From the NCBI RefSeq assembly GCF_020524585.1, contig NZ_JAIVLK010000006.1, forward strand, positions 306,094 to 370,093: 64,000 bases of DNA, in the 5' to 3' direction. Position 1 is the first letter of the stretch, and every line of letters starts with the position of its first letter. The translations under genes were made by a program, and so were the position numbers. This document shows, in pieces, positions 53,812 to 61,709 of the stretch. This DNA is from Celeribacter naphthalenivorans (GTDB lineage: Bacteria > Pseudomonadota > Alphaproteobacteria > Rhodobacterales > Rhodobacteraceae). Under the pieces are notes generated by a model. That model did no database searches. It saw nothing but the letters and a program-made list of their open reading frames with translations, and had not been told where the DNA came from.

Positions 53812-53840
53812 TTGACAGAGCGCGATCTCTGCCACATATG
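53812..53840 (+). promoter_or_regulatory. Candidate sigma-70 promoter of the first GNAT gene
   Basis: TTGACA at 53812-53817 is followed after 17 bp by CATATG (53835-53840). It would give a leader of about 115 bases before the GNAT ATG at 53964. The leader contains AAAAACG..CGTTTTT, a small A/T-flanked inverted repeat. The -10 match is modest. Confidence 0.4.
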
Positions 53841-53963
53841 GGCACCAAACGCACCCTCCAGATCAAAAACGGTCGTTTTTACAGAAAATTCACCGGCACC
53901 GTAGGGCTGCCTTAACCTTTTTGATGTCTTGTCCCGGCGAAAGACGCGGCAAGAGATCAAGAC

Positions 53964-54491
53964 ATGACCGACATGACAGAGCGCAAATTCGACATCGCGG
54001 CCCTCACCGCCGCATCGGCCCTCCCGCCCCTGACCCTCCGCGCGATGGAACAGGCGGATTTGCCGTGCCTGCTTGAGATGATCCGCGACCTGCAAACGGT
54101 GACCAAGGATCAATTGCAGCTCGATGAGGATGTTCTGATCGACCTGCTCTATGCCTCCTCGCCTTGGGCCCGCATTCTGGTCGCCGAGCAGAATGGCGAT
54201 TTGATCGGCTACACCGTGCTGGTCGGCGGGCTGCAACTGAGTCCCATCGACCGCGCCATGCAGATGCATCACCTCTATGTCCGGCCCGAATATCGCGGCG
54301 AAGGTGTTGCGCGCGCCTTGACGCAGGCGGCGCGGGACGTGGCGCATCGTCTGGGCTGCGGCACCTTGAGTGTCGGCATCCTGAGCACCTCTGAGACCGC
54401 CAAGGCCGCCTATCGCGCCGTCGGGTTCGAACGCCCTTCGCCGCGCGCGCCGCATTACGAAATGGCACTGGACAAAATGGCGCTGGCCTGA
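53964..54491 (+). CDS. GNAT family N-acetyltransferase, paralogue 1
   Basis: A 175-residue GNAT with an acetyl-CoA-binding loop in LYVRPEYRGEGVARALTQAA (about residues 111-130) and conserved MHHLYVRPEYRGEG spacing. Substrate unknown. The second GNAT gene 192 bp later encodes a protein of the same layout with matching segments such as LHHLYIAKEARGQGVGRALI, so the pair arose by duplication. No SD-like site is strong before the ATG. Confidence 0.85.
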   Translation: MTDMTERKFDIAALTAASALPPLTLRAMEQADLPCLLEMIRDLQTVTKDQLQLDEDVLIDLLYASSPWARILVAEQNGDLIGYTVLVGGLQLSPIDRAMQMHHLYVRPEYRGEGVARALTQAARDVAHRLGCGTLSVGILSTSETAKAAYRAVGFERPSPRAPHYEMALDKMALA

Positions 54492-54500
54492 GCTTTGCGC

Positions 54501-54640
54501 TTGACAGGCCTCCCCACGCCGCGCAAATTGCCCGCATGACACAGACCGCTTCCATGACTGTTTTTTATTGGACCGAGCTTACATAAGCGCGGCCTTTCAG
54601 CTTGGAACATTGAACAGCCGCCACAAGAGGCGGCTTTTTT
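54501..54640 (+). ncRNA. Leader RNA or small RNA ending in a strong terminator
   Basis: TTGACA at 54501-54506 and CAAATT 17 bp later make a promoter candidate, and AGCCGCC-N6-GGCGGCT plus six T (54616-54640) is a textbook intrinsic terminator, giving an RNA of about 105 nt that ends before the second GNAT gene. It contains a 16-codon frame (54536-54586) MTQTASMTVFYWTELT with Phe-Tyr-Trp in a row but no good ribosome-binding site. It may be an attenuated leader or an independent sRNA. Confidence 0.55.
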
Positions 54641-54655
54641 CATGTCAAACTTCCC

Positions 54656-54676
54656 CTCCTGTGGCGCCCACAGGAG
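54656..54676 (+). promoter_or_regulatory. Hairpin that hides the ribosome-binding site of the second GNAT gene
   Basis: CTCCTGTGG (54656-54664) and CCACAGGAG (54668-54676) are perfect complements around the loop CGC. The 3' arm contains AGGAG, the only ribosome-binding site of the ATG at 54683 (spacing 6). When folded, translation start would be blocked. Together with the upstream terminator this forms a two-step leader. Confidence 0.7.
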
Positions 54677-54682
54677 AAAAAC

Positions 54683-55186
54683 ATGACCCTACTGACAAAG
54701 ATTACCACCCCGAAGGACAGCCTCACGATCCGCCGCGCGCGTTGGGGCGACAAGGATGCGCTTTTGCATATGATCCACGCGCTGGCACATCATCACGGCG
54801 ATGAGCCGGAGCTGGACCTGCCCGGCCTCATCGATTTGATGCGCGCCGATCTGCCGTGGTTGCGGCTTTTGGTGGCGGAACGCGACGGCGCGTTGGTCGG
54901 TTACGCCGGATTGGTCGGCGGTGTGCGCCTGCACCATGGCCAGAAAACGCTGGACCTGCATCACCTTTACATCGCCAAAGAGGCGCGCGGACAAGGCGTC
55001 GGGCGCGCGCTGATTGCCGAGGCGAAAGCCACCGCCATTGCCATGGGATGCCACAGCCTGACGGTTGGCACGCAGGACCACAATCTGGTCGCGCAGGCCA
55101 CCTATCGCGCTTGCGGGTTTGAACCGAAAACCCTCACTGGCAAACGGTTTGAGATGATTTTGAACGAAAATATGGTCGCGCTTTAA
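54683..55186 (+). CDS. GNAT family N-acetyltransferase, paralogue 2
   Basis: A 167-residue GNAT with acetyl-CoA loop ARGQGVGRALI near residue 105 and a C-terminal YRACGFEP. It matches the spermidine/diamine-type GNAT layout (DLHHLYI, then the loop). Substrate is unknown. Its ribosome-binding site lies inside a hairpin and an intrinsic terminator stands upstream, so its expression is likely RNA-controlled. It may be independent of the first GNAT. Confidence 0.87.
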   Translation: MTLLTKITTPKDSLTIRRARWGDKDALLHMIHALAHHHGDEPELDLPGLIDLMRADLPWLRLLVAERDGALVGYAGLVGGVRLHHGQKTLDLHHLYIAKEARGQGVGRALIAEAKATAIAMGCHSLTVGTQDHNLVAQATYRACGFEPKTLTGKRFEMILNENMVAL

Positions 55187-55290
55187 AGCTCTCGTCTTTT
55201 CACCTGAAAAGAGAAAGGACGGGAGCGTGAGACGCGCATCAGGCCAAGACATTCGACCGAGAGCCGCATTTGAGGCTCTTGGTCAGACGT

Positions 55291-56448
55291 TTAAAGCGCG
55301 ATCACATCGACCCGCTGACCTTTGACGGCCAGACCAATCTCACCCTTGCAGAGCCGCAGCGCATCGTCACCGAAAACCTCGGCGCGCCAGCCCTTGAACA
55401 CCGGCAGATCGCGTTTCCCGGCCGCGATCTGATCGAGGTCAGACGCGGAGGCAATCATTTTGGCGGCCACGTTGAAACGGTCGGATTTTGCCTTGAGCAA
55501 CACCCGCAGCATATCCGCCAGCGCCGGGTTCACCTGAATCTTGTCTTTCGACATATCCAGCTTCGGCATCTCGGCGGCGGTGTAATTCGACGCTTTTTCA
55601 ATCGCTTGCAAGATACCGTCGGCAATCTCACCTTTACGTGCCTCACGCAACAAAAGCCGCGAACGCGACAGGTCTTGCGGCGTTTTGGGCTTCGTCGACG
55701 CGAGCTCCAGCATCGCGTCGTCTTTATACACGCGGTTGCGTGGAATATCGCGGCTCTGGGCGTAGAATTCGCGGAAAGCAGCCAGTTCTTTGACGGCTGC
55801 GAGGAATTTGCCCGAACTGGTGCGCGTCTTGACCCGCATCCAGGCGTCGTCGGGTTTGACCACATAGGTCTCCGGCGACATCAGCACCTCAAGCTCCTCG
55901 GCCACCCATTTTTCGCGGCCTTCGCGTTTGATCTCATCGCGCAGGAATTCATAGATCACCCGCAAATGCGTCACATCGGCCAGCGCGTAGCTTTCCTGCG
56001 CTTGGCTGAGCGGACGGCGCGACCAATCGGTGAAGCGCGAGGTCTTGTCGAGGCTTTCCTTGGCGATCTTGCGCACCAGCGTCTCGTAGCCGACCTGTTC
56101 GCCAAAGCCGCAGACCATCGCGGCCACCTGCGTGTCGAACAGAGGCGTCGGGATCACCTGACCCTGAATGTAGAAAATCTCGAGATCCTGGCGCGCGGCG
56201 TGGAAGACCTTGACCACGTTTTCGTCGCGAAACAGTGCATAAAGCGGCGCGAGATCGAGGCCTTTGGCCAGCGGATCGACCAGAACCGCGTCCTCTTCGG
56301 CGTCGCCCGGAACGGCAAGCTGCACGAGGCAAAGTTTGGAATAATAGGTCCGTTCGCGAAGGAACTCGGTGTCGACCGTGACGTAAGGTTGGGCTTTGGC
56401 GCGGTCGCAGAAAGCCTGAAGGCCTTCGGTCGTGGTGATGGTGATCAT
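55291..56448 (-). CDS. rnd: Ribonuclease D
   Basis: A 385-residue 3'-5' exoribonuclease trimming tRNA and other small RNA 3' ends. DEDD motifs are VTVDTEFLRERTYYSKLCL, the VFHAARQDLEIFY segment and the SYALADVTHLRVIYEFL segment; the C-terminal HRDC domains follow. The start MITITTTEGL at 56448 is used; the frame runs 44 codons further upstream in GC-poor, non-family sequence. Confidence 0.94.
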   Translation of the reverse strand: MITITTTEGLQAFCDRAKAQPYVTVDTEFLRERTYYSKLCLVQLAVPGDAEEDAVLVDPLAKGLDLAPLYALFRDENVVKVFHAARQDLEIFYIQGQVIPTPLFDTQVAAMVCGFGEQVGYETLVRKIAKESLDKTSRFTDWSRRPLSQAQESYALADVTHLRVIYEFLRDEIKREGREKWVAEELEVLMSPETYVVKPDDAWMRVKTRTSSGKFLAAVKELAAFREFYAQSRDIPRNRVYKDDAMLELASTKPKTPQDLSRSRLLLREARKGEIADGILQAIEKASNYTAAEMPKLDMSKDKIQVNPALADMLRVLLKAKSDRFNVAAKMIASASDLDQIAAGKRDLPVFKGWRAEVFGDDALRLCKGEIGLAVKGQRVDVIAL

Positions 56449-56529
56449 GTTGTTTTCTTTTGCCTGCGGTGCGGGGTCATCCCGGCGGTTCAATCGTGAT
56501 ACGGGGTTTGCGGCGGAATGAAAAGAACA

Positions 56530-56552
56530 AAGGGGGCGCAGAACGCCCCCTT
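56530..56552 (-). terminator. Intrinsic terminator after the DsrE-family gene
   Basis: AAGGGGGCG (56530-56538) and CGCCCCCTT (56544-56552) form a perfect 9-bp stem with a five-base loop. Read on the minus strand it is followed by TGTTCTTTTC, a T-rich tail that fits termination of the DsrE-family transcript. Confidence 0.75.
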
Positions 56553-56601
56553 CCCCATGTCTGCTTCCTGTCTGCACCACTTTTGGGCGCGCGTGACCGC
56601 C

Positions 56602-56973
56602 TCAGGTGATCGGCAGACTGCCTTTCGCCGCCATCATCAATTCGACCACATCGGGCGCCGTGATGATCTCATAGGCCGGGTCCATCTGTTCCGCGCTGAA
56701 CCCGTTGTGGATCATGCAAGCGCCGCAAATCCCGATGCGCCCGCCGGCCTCACGGTAGGCTTTGACCAGATCGGCCACCGGCTCGAACGGCTTGCCAATG
56801 TCCATATCGTCACAAGAGCCGGGCTGGCCCAGCTCGACGCCTTCGACCATCAGCAAAACGATGGAGCTATGGCCCATTTTCTGCGCGTTGAGCGCCATGG
56901 TGAAGGCCACGGTCACCTTGCCCGGATTGGAATGGCCGTCAAAAATTGTGGCAACGAAATCAGCGGTTTTCAT
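56602..56973 (-). CDS. DsrE/DsrF-like sulfur-relay protein
   Basis: A 123-residue DsrE-fold protein: an N-terminal beta strand FVATIFDGHSNPGKV, Cys in GSCDDMDIG and CGACMIHNGF, the latter at the position of the persulfide-carrying cysteine of DsrE/TusD. Such proteins pass sulfur or reduce persulfides. The upstream dyad matches the operator form of sulfide-responsive SqrR/BigR repressors, which supports a sulfur role. Confidence 0.85.
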   Translation of the reverse strand: MKTADFVATIFDGHSNPGKVTVAFTMALNAQKMGHSSIVLLMVEGVELGQPGSCDDMDIGKPFEPVADLVKAYREAGGRIGICGACMIHNGFSAEQMDPAYEIITAPDVVELMMAAKGSLPIT

Positions 56974-57020
56974 GCGATATCCTTTCGCGACATAGCTGCG
57001 GGTCCTGTGCGGACTCGCGT

Positions 57021-57042
57021 TATATTCTACATCTCGAATATA
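57021..57042. promoter_or_regulatory. SqrR/BigR-type operator (ATTC-N8-GAAT)
   Basis: TATATTC (57021-57027) and GAATATA (57036-57042) form an exact 7-bp inverted repeat across 8 bp, 48 bp upstream of the DsrE gene start. As I recall, the persulfide-sensing ArsR-type repressor SqrR of Rhodobacter binds ATTC-N8-GAAT, and related BigR sites are similar. No sqrR gene is in the window. Confidence 0.6.
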
Positions 57043-57107
57043 TCTTTGAAAGGTCGGAAAGGATCACAGCCCCGCGACATCTCGCCCTAGTGGCACGAGA
57101 GACCGGT

Positions 57108-57728
57108 TTAAAGCGTGATCAGGTCTTTTTCGCCCGAAAGGAACCGCTTGAGCACTGCCGGATAGAGCAAATGTTCCTTCACCAGAACCCGTGCCGCCAG
57201 ATCATCCGCCGTGTCACCCGCCATGATCGGCACCCGCGCCTGTCCAAGGATCGGCCCGCCATCCAGCTCCGCTGTCACCTCATGCACCGAACACCCGGCC
57301 TCACCGTCCCCCGCCTCAATCGCGCGCTGGTGCGTGTGAAGGCCTTTGTATTTCGGCAATAATGACGGGTGGATATTGAGCATTTTCCCCGCGTAATGCG
57401 AGATAAATGTCGGCGTCAGAATGCGCATGAACCCAGCCATGGCGATGACGTCCGGCTCATATTGGTCAATGACGGAAATCAGCTTTTGTTCAAAGGCTTC
57501 CCTGTCGCCTTTAAAGTCGCGATGATCCACCACTTCGGTCGCGATCCCCATGTCAGCGGCCTTCGCCAACCCGCCCGCCGTGGGCACATTGGAGAGCACG
57601 AGACACGGACGCCCAAGGGGGGCGTCCTCGGCGTTCTCCATCATGGATTTCGCCAGCGACACCATATTGGAGCCGCCGCCGGAAATCAGGATCGCAACCT
57701 TTTTGGGGCTCACGACTTTGGAATTCAC
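57108..57728 (-). CDS. purN: Phosphoribosylglycinamide formyltransferase 1
   Basis: A 206-residue enzyme that transfers a formyl group from 10-formyl-tetrahydrofolate to GAR in purine synthesis. [15 protein letters not shown] is the phosphoribose loop and [25 protein letters not shown] holds the catalytic Asn-His. The start is GTG at 57726-57728, overlapping the purM stop (GTGA), so the two are coupled. Confidence 0.95.
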   Translation of the reverse strand: MNSKVVSPKKVAILISGGGSNMVSLAKSMMENAEDAPLGRPCLVLSNVPTAGGLAKAADMGIATEVVDHRDFKGDREAFEQKLISVIDQYEPDVIAMAGFMRILTPTFISHYAGKMLNIHPSLLPKYKGLHTHQRAIEAGDGEAGCSVHEVTAELDGGPILGQARVPIMAGDTADDLAARVLVKEHLLYPAVLKRFLSGEKDLITL

Positions 57729-58786
57729 GAGAGGCTGCCCTCATAGGTCACGCCATTGCCGGTGGTCACCTGACCGAGACGGTAGACGGTTTCGCCCTCG
57801 CCGCTCAAAAGCGTGGTCAAAGCCTCGGCCTCCGCCGCATCGCAGACCACAATCATGCCGATCCCGGCGTTGTAGGTCTTGAGAAGCTCATGCTGCGACA
57901 GGCCGGCTGTGTCGACCAGCCATTTAAAGACCGGCGGCAAAGTCCAAGCCGTCAGGTCGATGTCGGCACCCATGCCGGTCGGCAAAACGCGCGGCAGGTT
58001 TTCGGTCAGACCGCCGCCGGTGATATGCGCCAGCGCATGAACCCCACCCGCGCGGATCGCCTTGAGCACCGGTTTGACGTAAAGCCGGGTTGGTTTCAAA
58101 AGCTCTTCGCCCAGGGTCGCATCCGAAAACGGCGCGATGTCGGACCATTTAAAGGTAGAAATCTCGACGGTCTTGCGCACCAAAGAATAGCCATTGGAAT
58201 GCACGCCGTTGGAGGCCAGCCCCAAAAGCACATCGCCCTCGCGCACGCCGGACGGCAGATCGGAGCCGCGCTCCATCGCGCCCACGGCAAAGCCCGCGAG
58301 GTCGAAATCGCCATCCTCATACATGCCCGGCATCTCGGCCGTCTCACCGCCGATCAGCGCACAGCCGGACTGCGCACAGCCCTCGGCGATGCCTTCGATC
58401 ACAGCGGCGGCATTGTCGAGTTTCAGTTTGCCGGTCGCGAAATAGTCGAGGAAGAACAAAGGCTCAGCGCCCTGACACACAAGGTCATTGACGCACATGG
58501 CCACCAAATCGATGCCCACGGTTTTGACATTGTCGGTGTCGATCGCAATGCGCAGCTTGGTGCCGACGCCATCGGTCGCGGCAACGAGAATCGGATCCTC
58601 ATAGCCCGCGGCCTTCAGGTCGAACAACGCGCCAAAGCCGCCCAGCCCGGCCATCACGCCCGGACGCGCGGTCTTTTTCGCCGCCGGTTTGATGCGTTCG
58701 ACAAGCTCATTGCCCGCATCGATATCCACACCGGCGTCTGCATAGGTCAGACCGTTTTTTCCCGATGTCTTCTGTTCATGGGTCAT
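57725..58786 (-). CDS. purM: Phosphoribosylformylglycinamidine cyclo-ligase
   Basis: A 353-residue AIR synthetase of the PurM fold. [17 protein letters not shown], the glycine-rich [35 protein letters not shown] and [11 protein letters not shown] are diagnostic. The start MTHEQKTS has GGGAG upstream; 42 further in-frame codons are not conserved-looking. It is the fifth step of purine synthesis and is coupled to purN. Confidence 0.96.
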   Translation of the reverse strand: MTHEQKTSGKNGLTYADAGVDIDAGNELVERIKPAAKKTARPGVMAGLGGFGALFDLKAAGYEDPILVAATDGVGTKLRIAIDTDNVKTVGIDLVAMCVNDLVCQGAEPLFFLDYFATGKLKLDNAAAVIEGIAEGCAQSGCALIGGETAEMPGMYEDGDFDLAGFAVGAMERGSDLPSGVREGDVLLGLASNGVHSNGYSLVRKTVEISTFKWSDIAPFSDATLGEELLKPTRLYVKPVLKAIRAGGVHALAHITGGGLTENLPRVLPTGMGADIDLTAWTLPPVFKWLVDTAGLSQHELLKTYNAGIGMIVVCDAAEAEALTTLLSGEGETVYRLGQVTTGNGVTYEGSLS

Positions 58787-58923
58787 GGCAAAGGCTCCCC
58801 GCGCAATCCAAAGTTGCCGCCCGTTTACGCGGTTTGAGCCGTCTTGAAAAGGCCCCCGTTTGCGCCTTGCGTCGACTTCTGCTTGACCCTGCTTTGAGCG
58901 CACAATAAGCACGGTTCCGGTAG

Positions 58924-59000
58924 GGGCCTGTAGCTCAATTGGTTAGAGCAGAGCGCTCATAACGCTTTGGTTGCGGGTTCAAGTCCTGCCGGGCCTACCA
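58924..59000 (+). tRNA. tRNA-Ile(CAU), lysidine type
   Basis: A complete 77-nt cloverleaf: acceptor GGGCCTG with CGGGCCT (G1-U72 pair), D arm GCTC/GAGC, anticodon stem GAGCG/CGCTT with loop CTCATAA (anticodon CAT), T stem GCGGG/CCTGC and encoded CCA. The CAT anticodon would read Met, but the anticodon arm and the TTGGTTGC variable region resemble the minor isoleucine tRNA whose C34 becomes lysidine. Elongator Met is the alternative. Confidence 0.85.
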
Positions 59001-59062
59001 AAATTCTTAAAACTCGTTGAGCAACAAAGCCTTGAAAGCCGGCTGCAGGGCGGTCCGTTTTC

Positions 59063-60394
59063 TTAGCGCGCCAAAACCAGATCGGCCTTCAATCCCCCAA
59101 GGCCCGCGCTTTCTCCCAGACGCAATGTGCCGCCATGGCGCCGCGCCACGTCATGGGCAATGGCAAGGCCCAGCCCCACGCCTGAGCCGCGATTCTGGTT
59201 GCGCGATTCATCAAGACGCACAAAGGGTTGCAAGGCGCGTTCACGGCCCTCAAGCGCGATCCCCGGCCCGTCGTCTTCGACAGAAATCACAACCGCCCGT
59301 TCAAAAAGCGCCAGACCGATCCGCGCCGTCGTGCCATAGCGGCGCGCATTGGACATCAGATTGTCGAGCGCGCGCGCCAGAGCCACAGGCCGCAGTTTCA
59401 GAACCACCTCCTGATCCGGCATCTCCCCCAGCTCGACCACGCCGCCAGCGCGCTCTGCACGCTCCTTTGCGGCCTCGACGAAAGCCACCAAATCGACCGC
59501 TTCGGGGTCTTCGGTCGCATCCGAGCGCGCAAAATCTAGAAACGCCTCGATCAAGCGCTCCATCTCATCGAGATCGGCCTGCATCGCCGCCACCTCTTCG
59601 GCATCCGCCTCGGGCACATCGAGCATCGACAGGCCCAATCTGATCCGCGTCAAAGGCGTGCGCAGGTCATGCGACACCCCCGACAGCATCAGCGTACGCT
59701 GTTCGATCTGACGCTCGATCCGCGAGCGCATATTGAGAAAGGCCGCCCCCGCAGAGCGCACTTCGATGGCACCTGCCGGACGATAGGGCCGACTTTCGCC
59801 GCGTCCGAAACTTTCGGCAGCACGGGCCAATTGCCGGATCGGTCGGAGTTGATTGCGCAGGAAGATAAAGGCGATGAGGGTCATCACAAGGCCGGTAAAG
59901 GCCGTCCAAACCACCAATTGGTGCGGATTCGCGGCCGAGGCCCGCCGTCGTGGCACATCCAGCGTCAAACGCCCTGCCTCAGTCATGATAGACACCCGCA
60001 CCCGCTGCGTGTCGCTGGCGACATCCATGCCTTCGACGCCATCAATCGCACCGCGCAATTCCGCCTCGATCACCCGCGAAGAATAATCATACCAGCGGCG
60101 CTGATCTGCGATCGGGGCCTCGGCACCAAAGGTGGAGGCAAAGCCCAGACGCTCATCCAGCTCCTGCAAGGCCAGCGGCACCTGCGCCATCGGCAGCGTG
60201 TCGGCGGAGACCACGTAGAGACCGATCTCAGCCACCACACCCCGGCTCAACTGGCGCGTGATGTCGGCAAAATAGCGCTGGGAAAAGGCGACGATCACCA
60301 CGATCTGGATCACCACGACCGGCACCAAAAGGATCAAGGCGCCCCGGCCATAAATCCCGCGCGGCATGTATTTTTTGAGCCATTCGAACAACAT
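59063..60394 (-). CDS. EnvZ-like sensor histidine kinase
   Basis: A 443-residue membrane kinase. Two helices (LILLVPVVVIQIVVIVAF near residue 20 and VVWTAFTGLVMTLIAFIFL near 160) flank a periplasmic sensor, then HAMP, HisKA with the phospho-acceptor His in SGVSHDLRTPLTRI, and the ATPase motifs DNLMSNARRYG, VEDDGPGIA and GSGVGLGLAIA. No response regulator gene is adjacent, although one is normally next to such kinases. It is divergent from the beta-lactamase-fold hydrolase. Confidence 0.92.
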   Translation of the reverse strand: MLFEWLKKYMPRGIYGRGALILLVPVVVIQIVVIVAFSQRYFADITRQLSRGVVAEIGLYVVSADTLPMAQVPLALQELDERLGFASTFGAEAPIADQRRWYDYSSRVIEAELRGAIDGVEGMDVASDTQRVRVSIMTEAGRLTLDVPRRRASAANPHQLVVWTAFTGLVMTLIAFIFLRNQLRPIRQLARAAESFGRGESRPYRPAGAIEVRSAGAAFLNMRSRIERQIEQRTLMLSGVSHDLRTPLTRIRLGLSMLDVPEADAEEVAAMQADLDEMERLIEAFLDFARSDATEDPEAVDLVAFVEAAKERAERAGGVVELGEMPDQEVVLKLRPVALARALDNLMSNARRYGTTARIGLALFERAVVISVEDDGPGIALEGRERALQPFVRLDESRNQNRGSGVGLGLAIAHDVARRHGGTLRLGESAGLGGLKADLVLAR

Positions 60395-60526
60395 AGACCA
60401 AGACCTTTCAGCGCACAGATATCCTATGGACATCCCATAGCGCCCTTTGGCACAGCCGAGATAAAGCTATGCCATGAAACGCACACTTGGTAGACCCTGA
60501 CAGAGCCCGAAGCAAAGGACAATCGC

Positions 60527-61417
60527 GTGCAGACCCGCCCCGACACCATGACCCAGCTTGCCCCCGGGCTGATCCGCATTTTGGCGCCGAACCCGTCGCC
60601 GATGACCCATTGGGGCACGAACACCTATCTTTTGGGCAAGGGCGAGTCCCGTGTGCTGATCGACCCCGGCCCCGATCTGGCCGATCACCGCGCGGCGATC
60701 CTCGACGCCCTGCCGCAAAACACGCGCCTTTCCCACATTCTCGTCACCCACGCACATCGCGACCATTCCGAAGGCGCGCGCGCTCTCTCTGAGGCCACCG
60801 GCGCGCCGATCTATGCCTTTGGCGATGCAATGGCGGGCCGCAGCCCGGTGATGGCCGCTCTAGGCGATCAGATCGGCGGCGGCGAAGGCGTCGATGAGGG
60901 CTTTCAACCCGATGTGACACTGGCGCATGAGGCCGAGATCGAGACCGAATCCGGTCCGATCACCGCACTCCATACCCCCGGTCACATGGGCAATCACCTG
61001 TGCTTTCACTGGCAAGACATGGTGTTTTCCGGCGATCTGGTGATGGGCTGGTCCTCCTCGCTGATCTCTCCGCCCGATGGCGACGCCGCCGCCTTTCGCG
61101 ACAGCTGCGCGCTCCTGCGCGATCTGGCACCTCAGTGCCTCCTGCCCGGCCACGGCGCAGCCGTAGAGACCCCACTGGAGCGGATCGACTTTCTCCTGAC
61201 GCATCGGGCCAAGCGCGAGGCGCAAATCCTTGCGGTTTTGACCCAAGGTCCACAGGCACTCCTGCCCCTGACCCAAGCCGTCTACACCGAGCTGCCCGCC
61301 AGCCACCTCCCCGCCGCCGCGCGCAACACTTTGGCGCATCTGATCGACCTCACCGAGAGAAACCACGTCCTCGCCACACCCGAACTCTCTGAAAAGGCAG
61401 TATTTTCCGTGACTTGA
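60527..61417 (+). CDS. Metallo-beta-lactamase fold hydrolase
   Basis: A 296-residue protein with the metal motif THAHRDHSEG, plus LHTPGHMGN, FSGDLVMGWSS and LPGHGAAVE, matching the LACTB2/glyoxalase II-like group. It starts at GTG 60527 behind AAAGGA; an ATG seven codons in lacks a site. Substrate (a thioester or RNA) is not determined. A tRNA-Asn gene follows. Confidence 0.87.
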   Translation: MQTRPDTMTQLAPGLIRILAPNPSPMTHWGTNTYLLGKGESRVLIDPGPDLADHRAAILDALPQNTRLSHILVTHAHRDHSEGARALSEATGAPIYAFGDAMAGRSPVMAALGDQIGGGEGVDEGFQPDVTLAHEAEIETESGPITALHTPGHMGNHLCFHWQDMVFSGDLVMGWSSSLISPPDGDAAAFRDSCALLRDLAPQCLLPGHGAAVETPLERIDFLLTHRAKREAQILAVLTQGPQALLPLTQAVYTELPASHLPAAARNTLAHLIDLTERNHVLATPELSEKAVFSVT

Positions 61418-61499
61418 GTAAAAAATTGTCGAAAACTGATTTTTTGTCACAAAACCCACTTGCACGCCCCAAATCACATAGCTATACACCGCCCCATGT

Positions 61500-61574
61500 T
61501 CCGGCGTAGCTCAGCGGTAGAGCAGTTGACTGTTAATCAATTGGTCGTAGGTTCGATCCCTACCGCCGGAGCCA
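61500..61574 (+). tRNA. tRNA-Asn(GTT)
   Basis: A complete 75-nt cloverleaf: acceptor TCCGGCG/CGCCGGA, D arm GCTC/GAGC, anticodon loop CTGTTAA (GTT), T arm GTAGG/CCTAC and encoded CCA at 61572-61574. Directly downstream lies an integrase gene and an AT-richer island, so the 3' end of this tRNA is the likely attB. Confidence 0.97.
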
Positions 61575-61709
61575 TATACAACTTAACCTGTTGATATGGA
61601 TAAGAAAAAGAAAGTAGCTCCGCTCACTTTTGATTTCTCACCTAGATTCGTCTCACTGGCGTCTCACAAAAGGTTCACACAGCGCTGGTTGTAAGTCGTT
61701 TCATATGCG

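Noticed and set aside
53838..53915. A 25-codon frame (MGTKRTLQIKNG) in the first GNAT leader
   Set aside because: It has no ribosome-binding site and would start inside the inferred -10 element; kept only as leader sequence.
55270..56499. A 409-codon plus-strand frame opposite rnd
   Set aside because: There are no motifs; the rnd exonuclease motifs on the minus strand explain the region.
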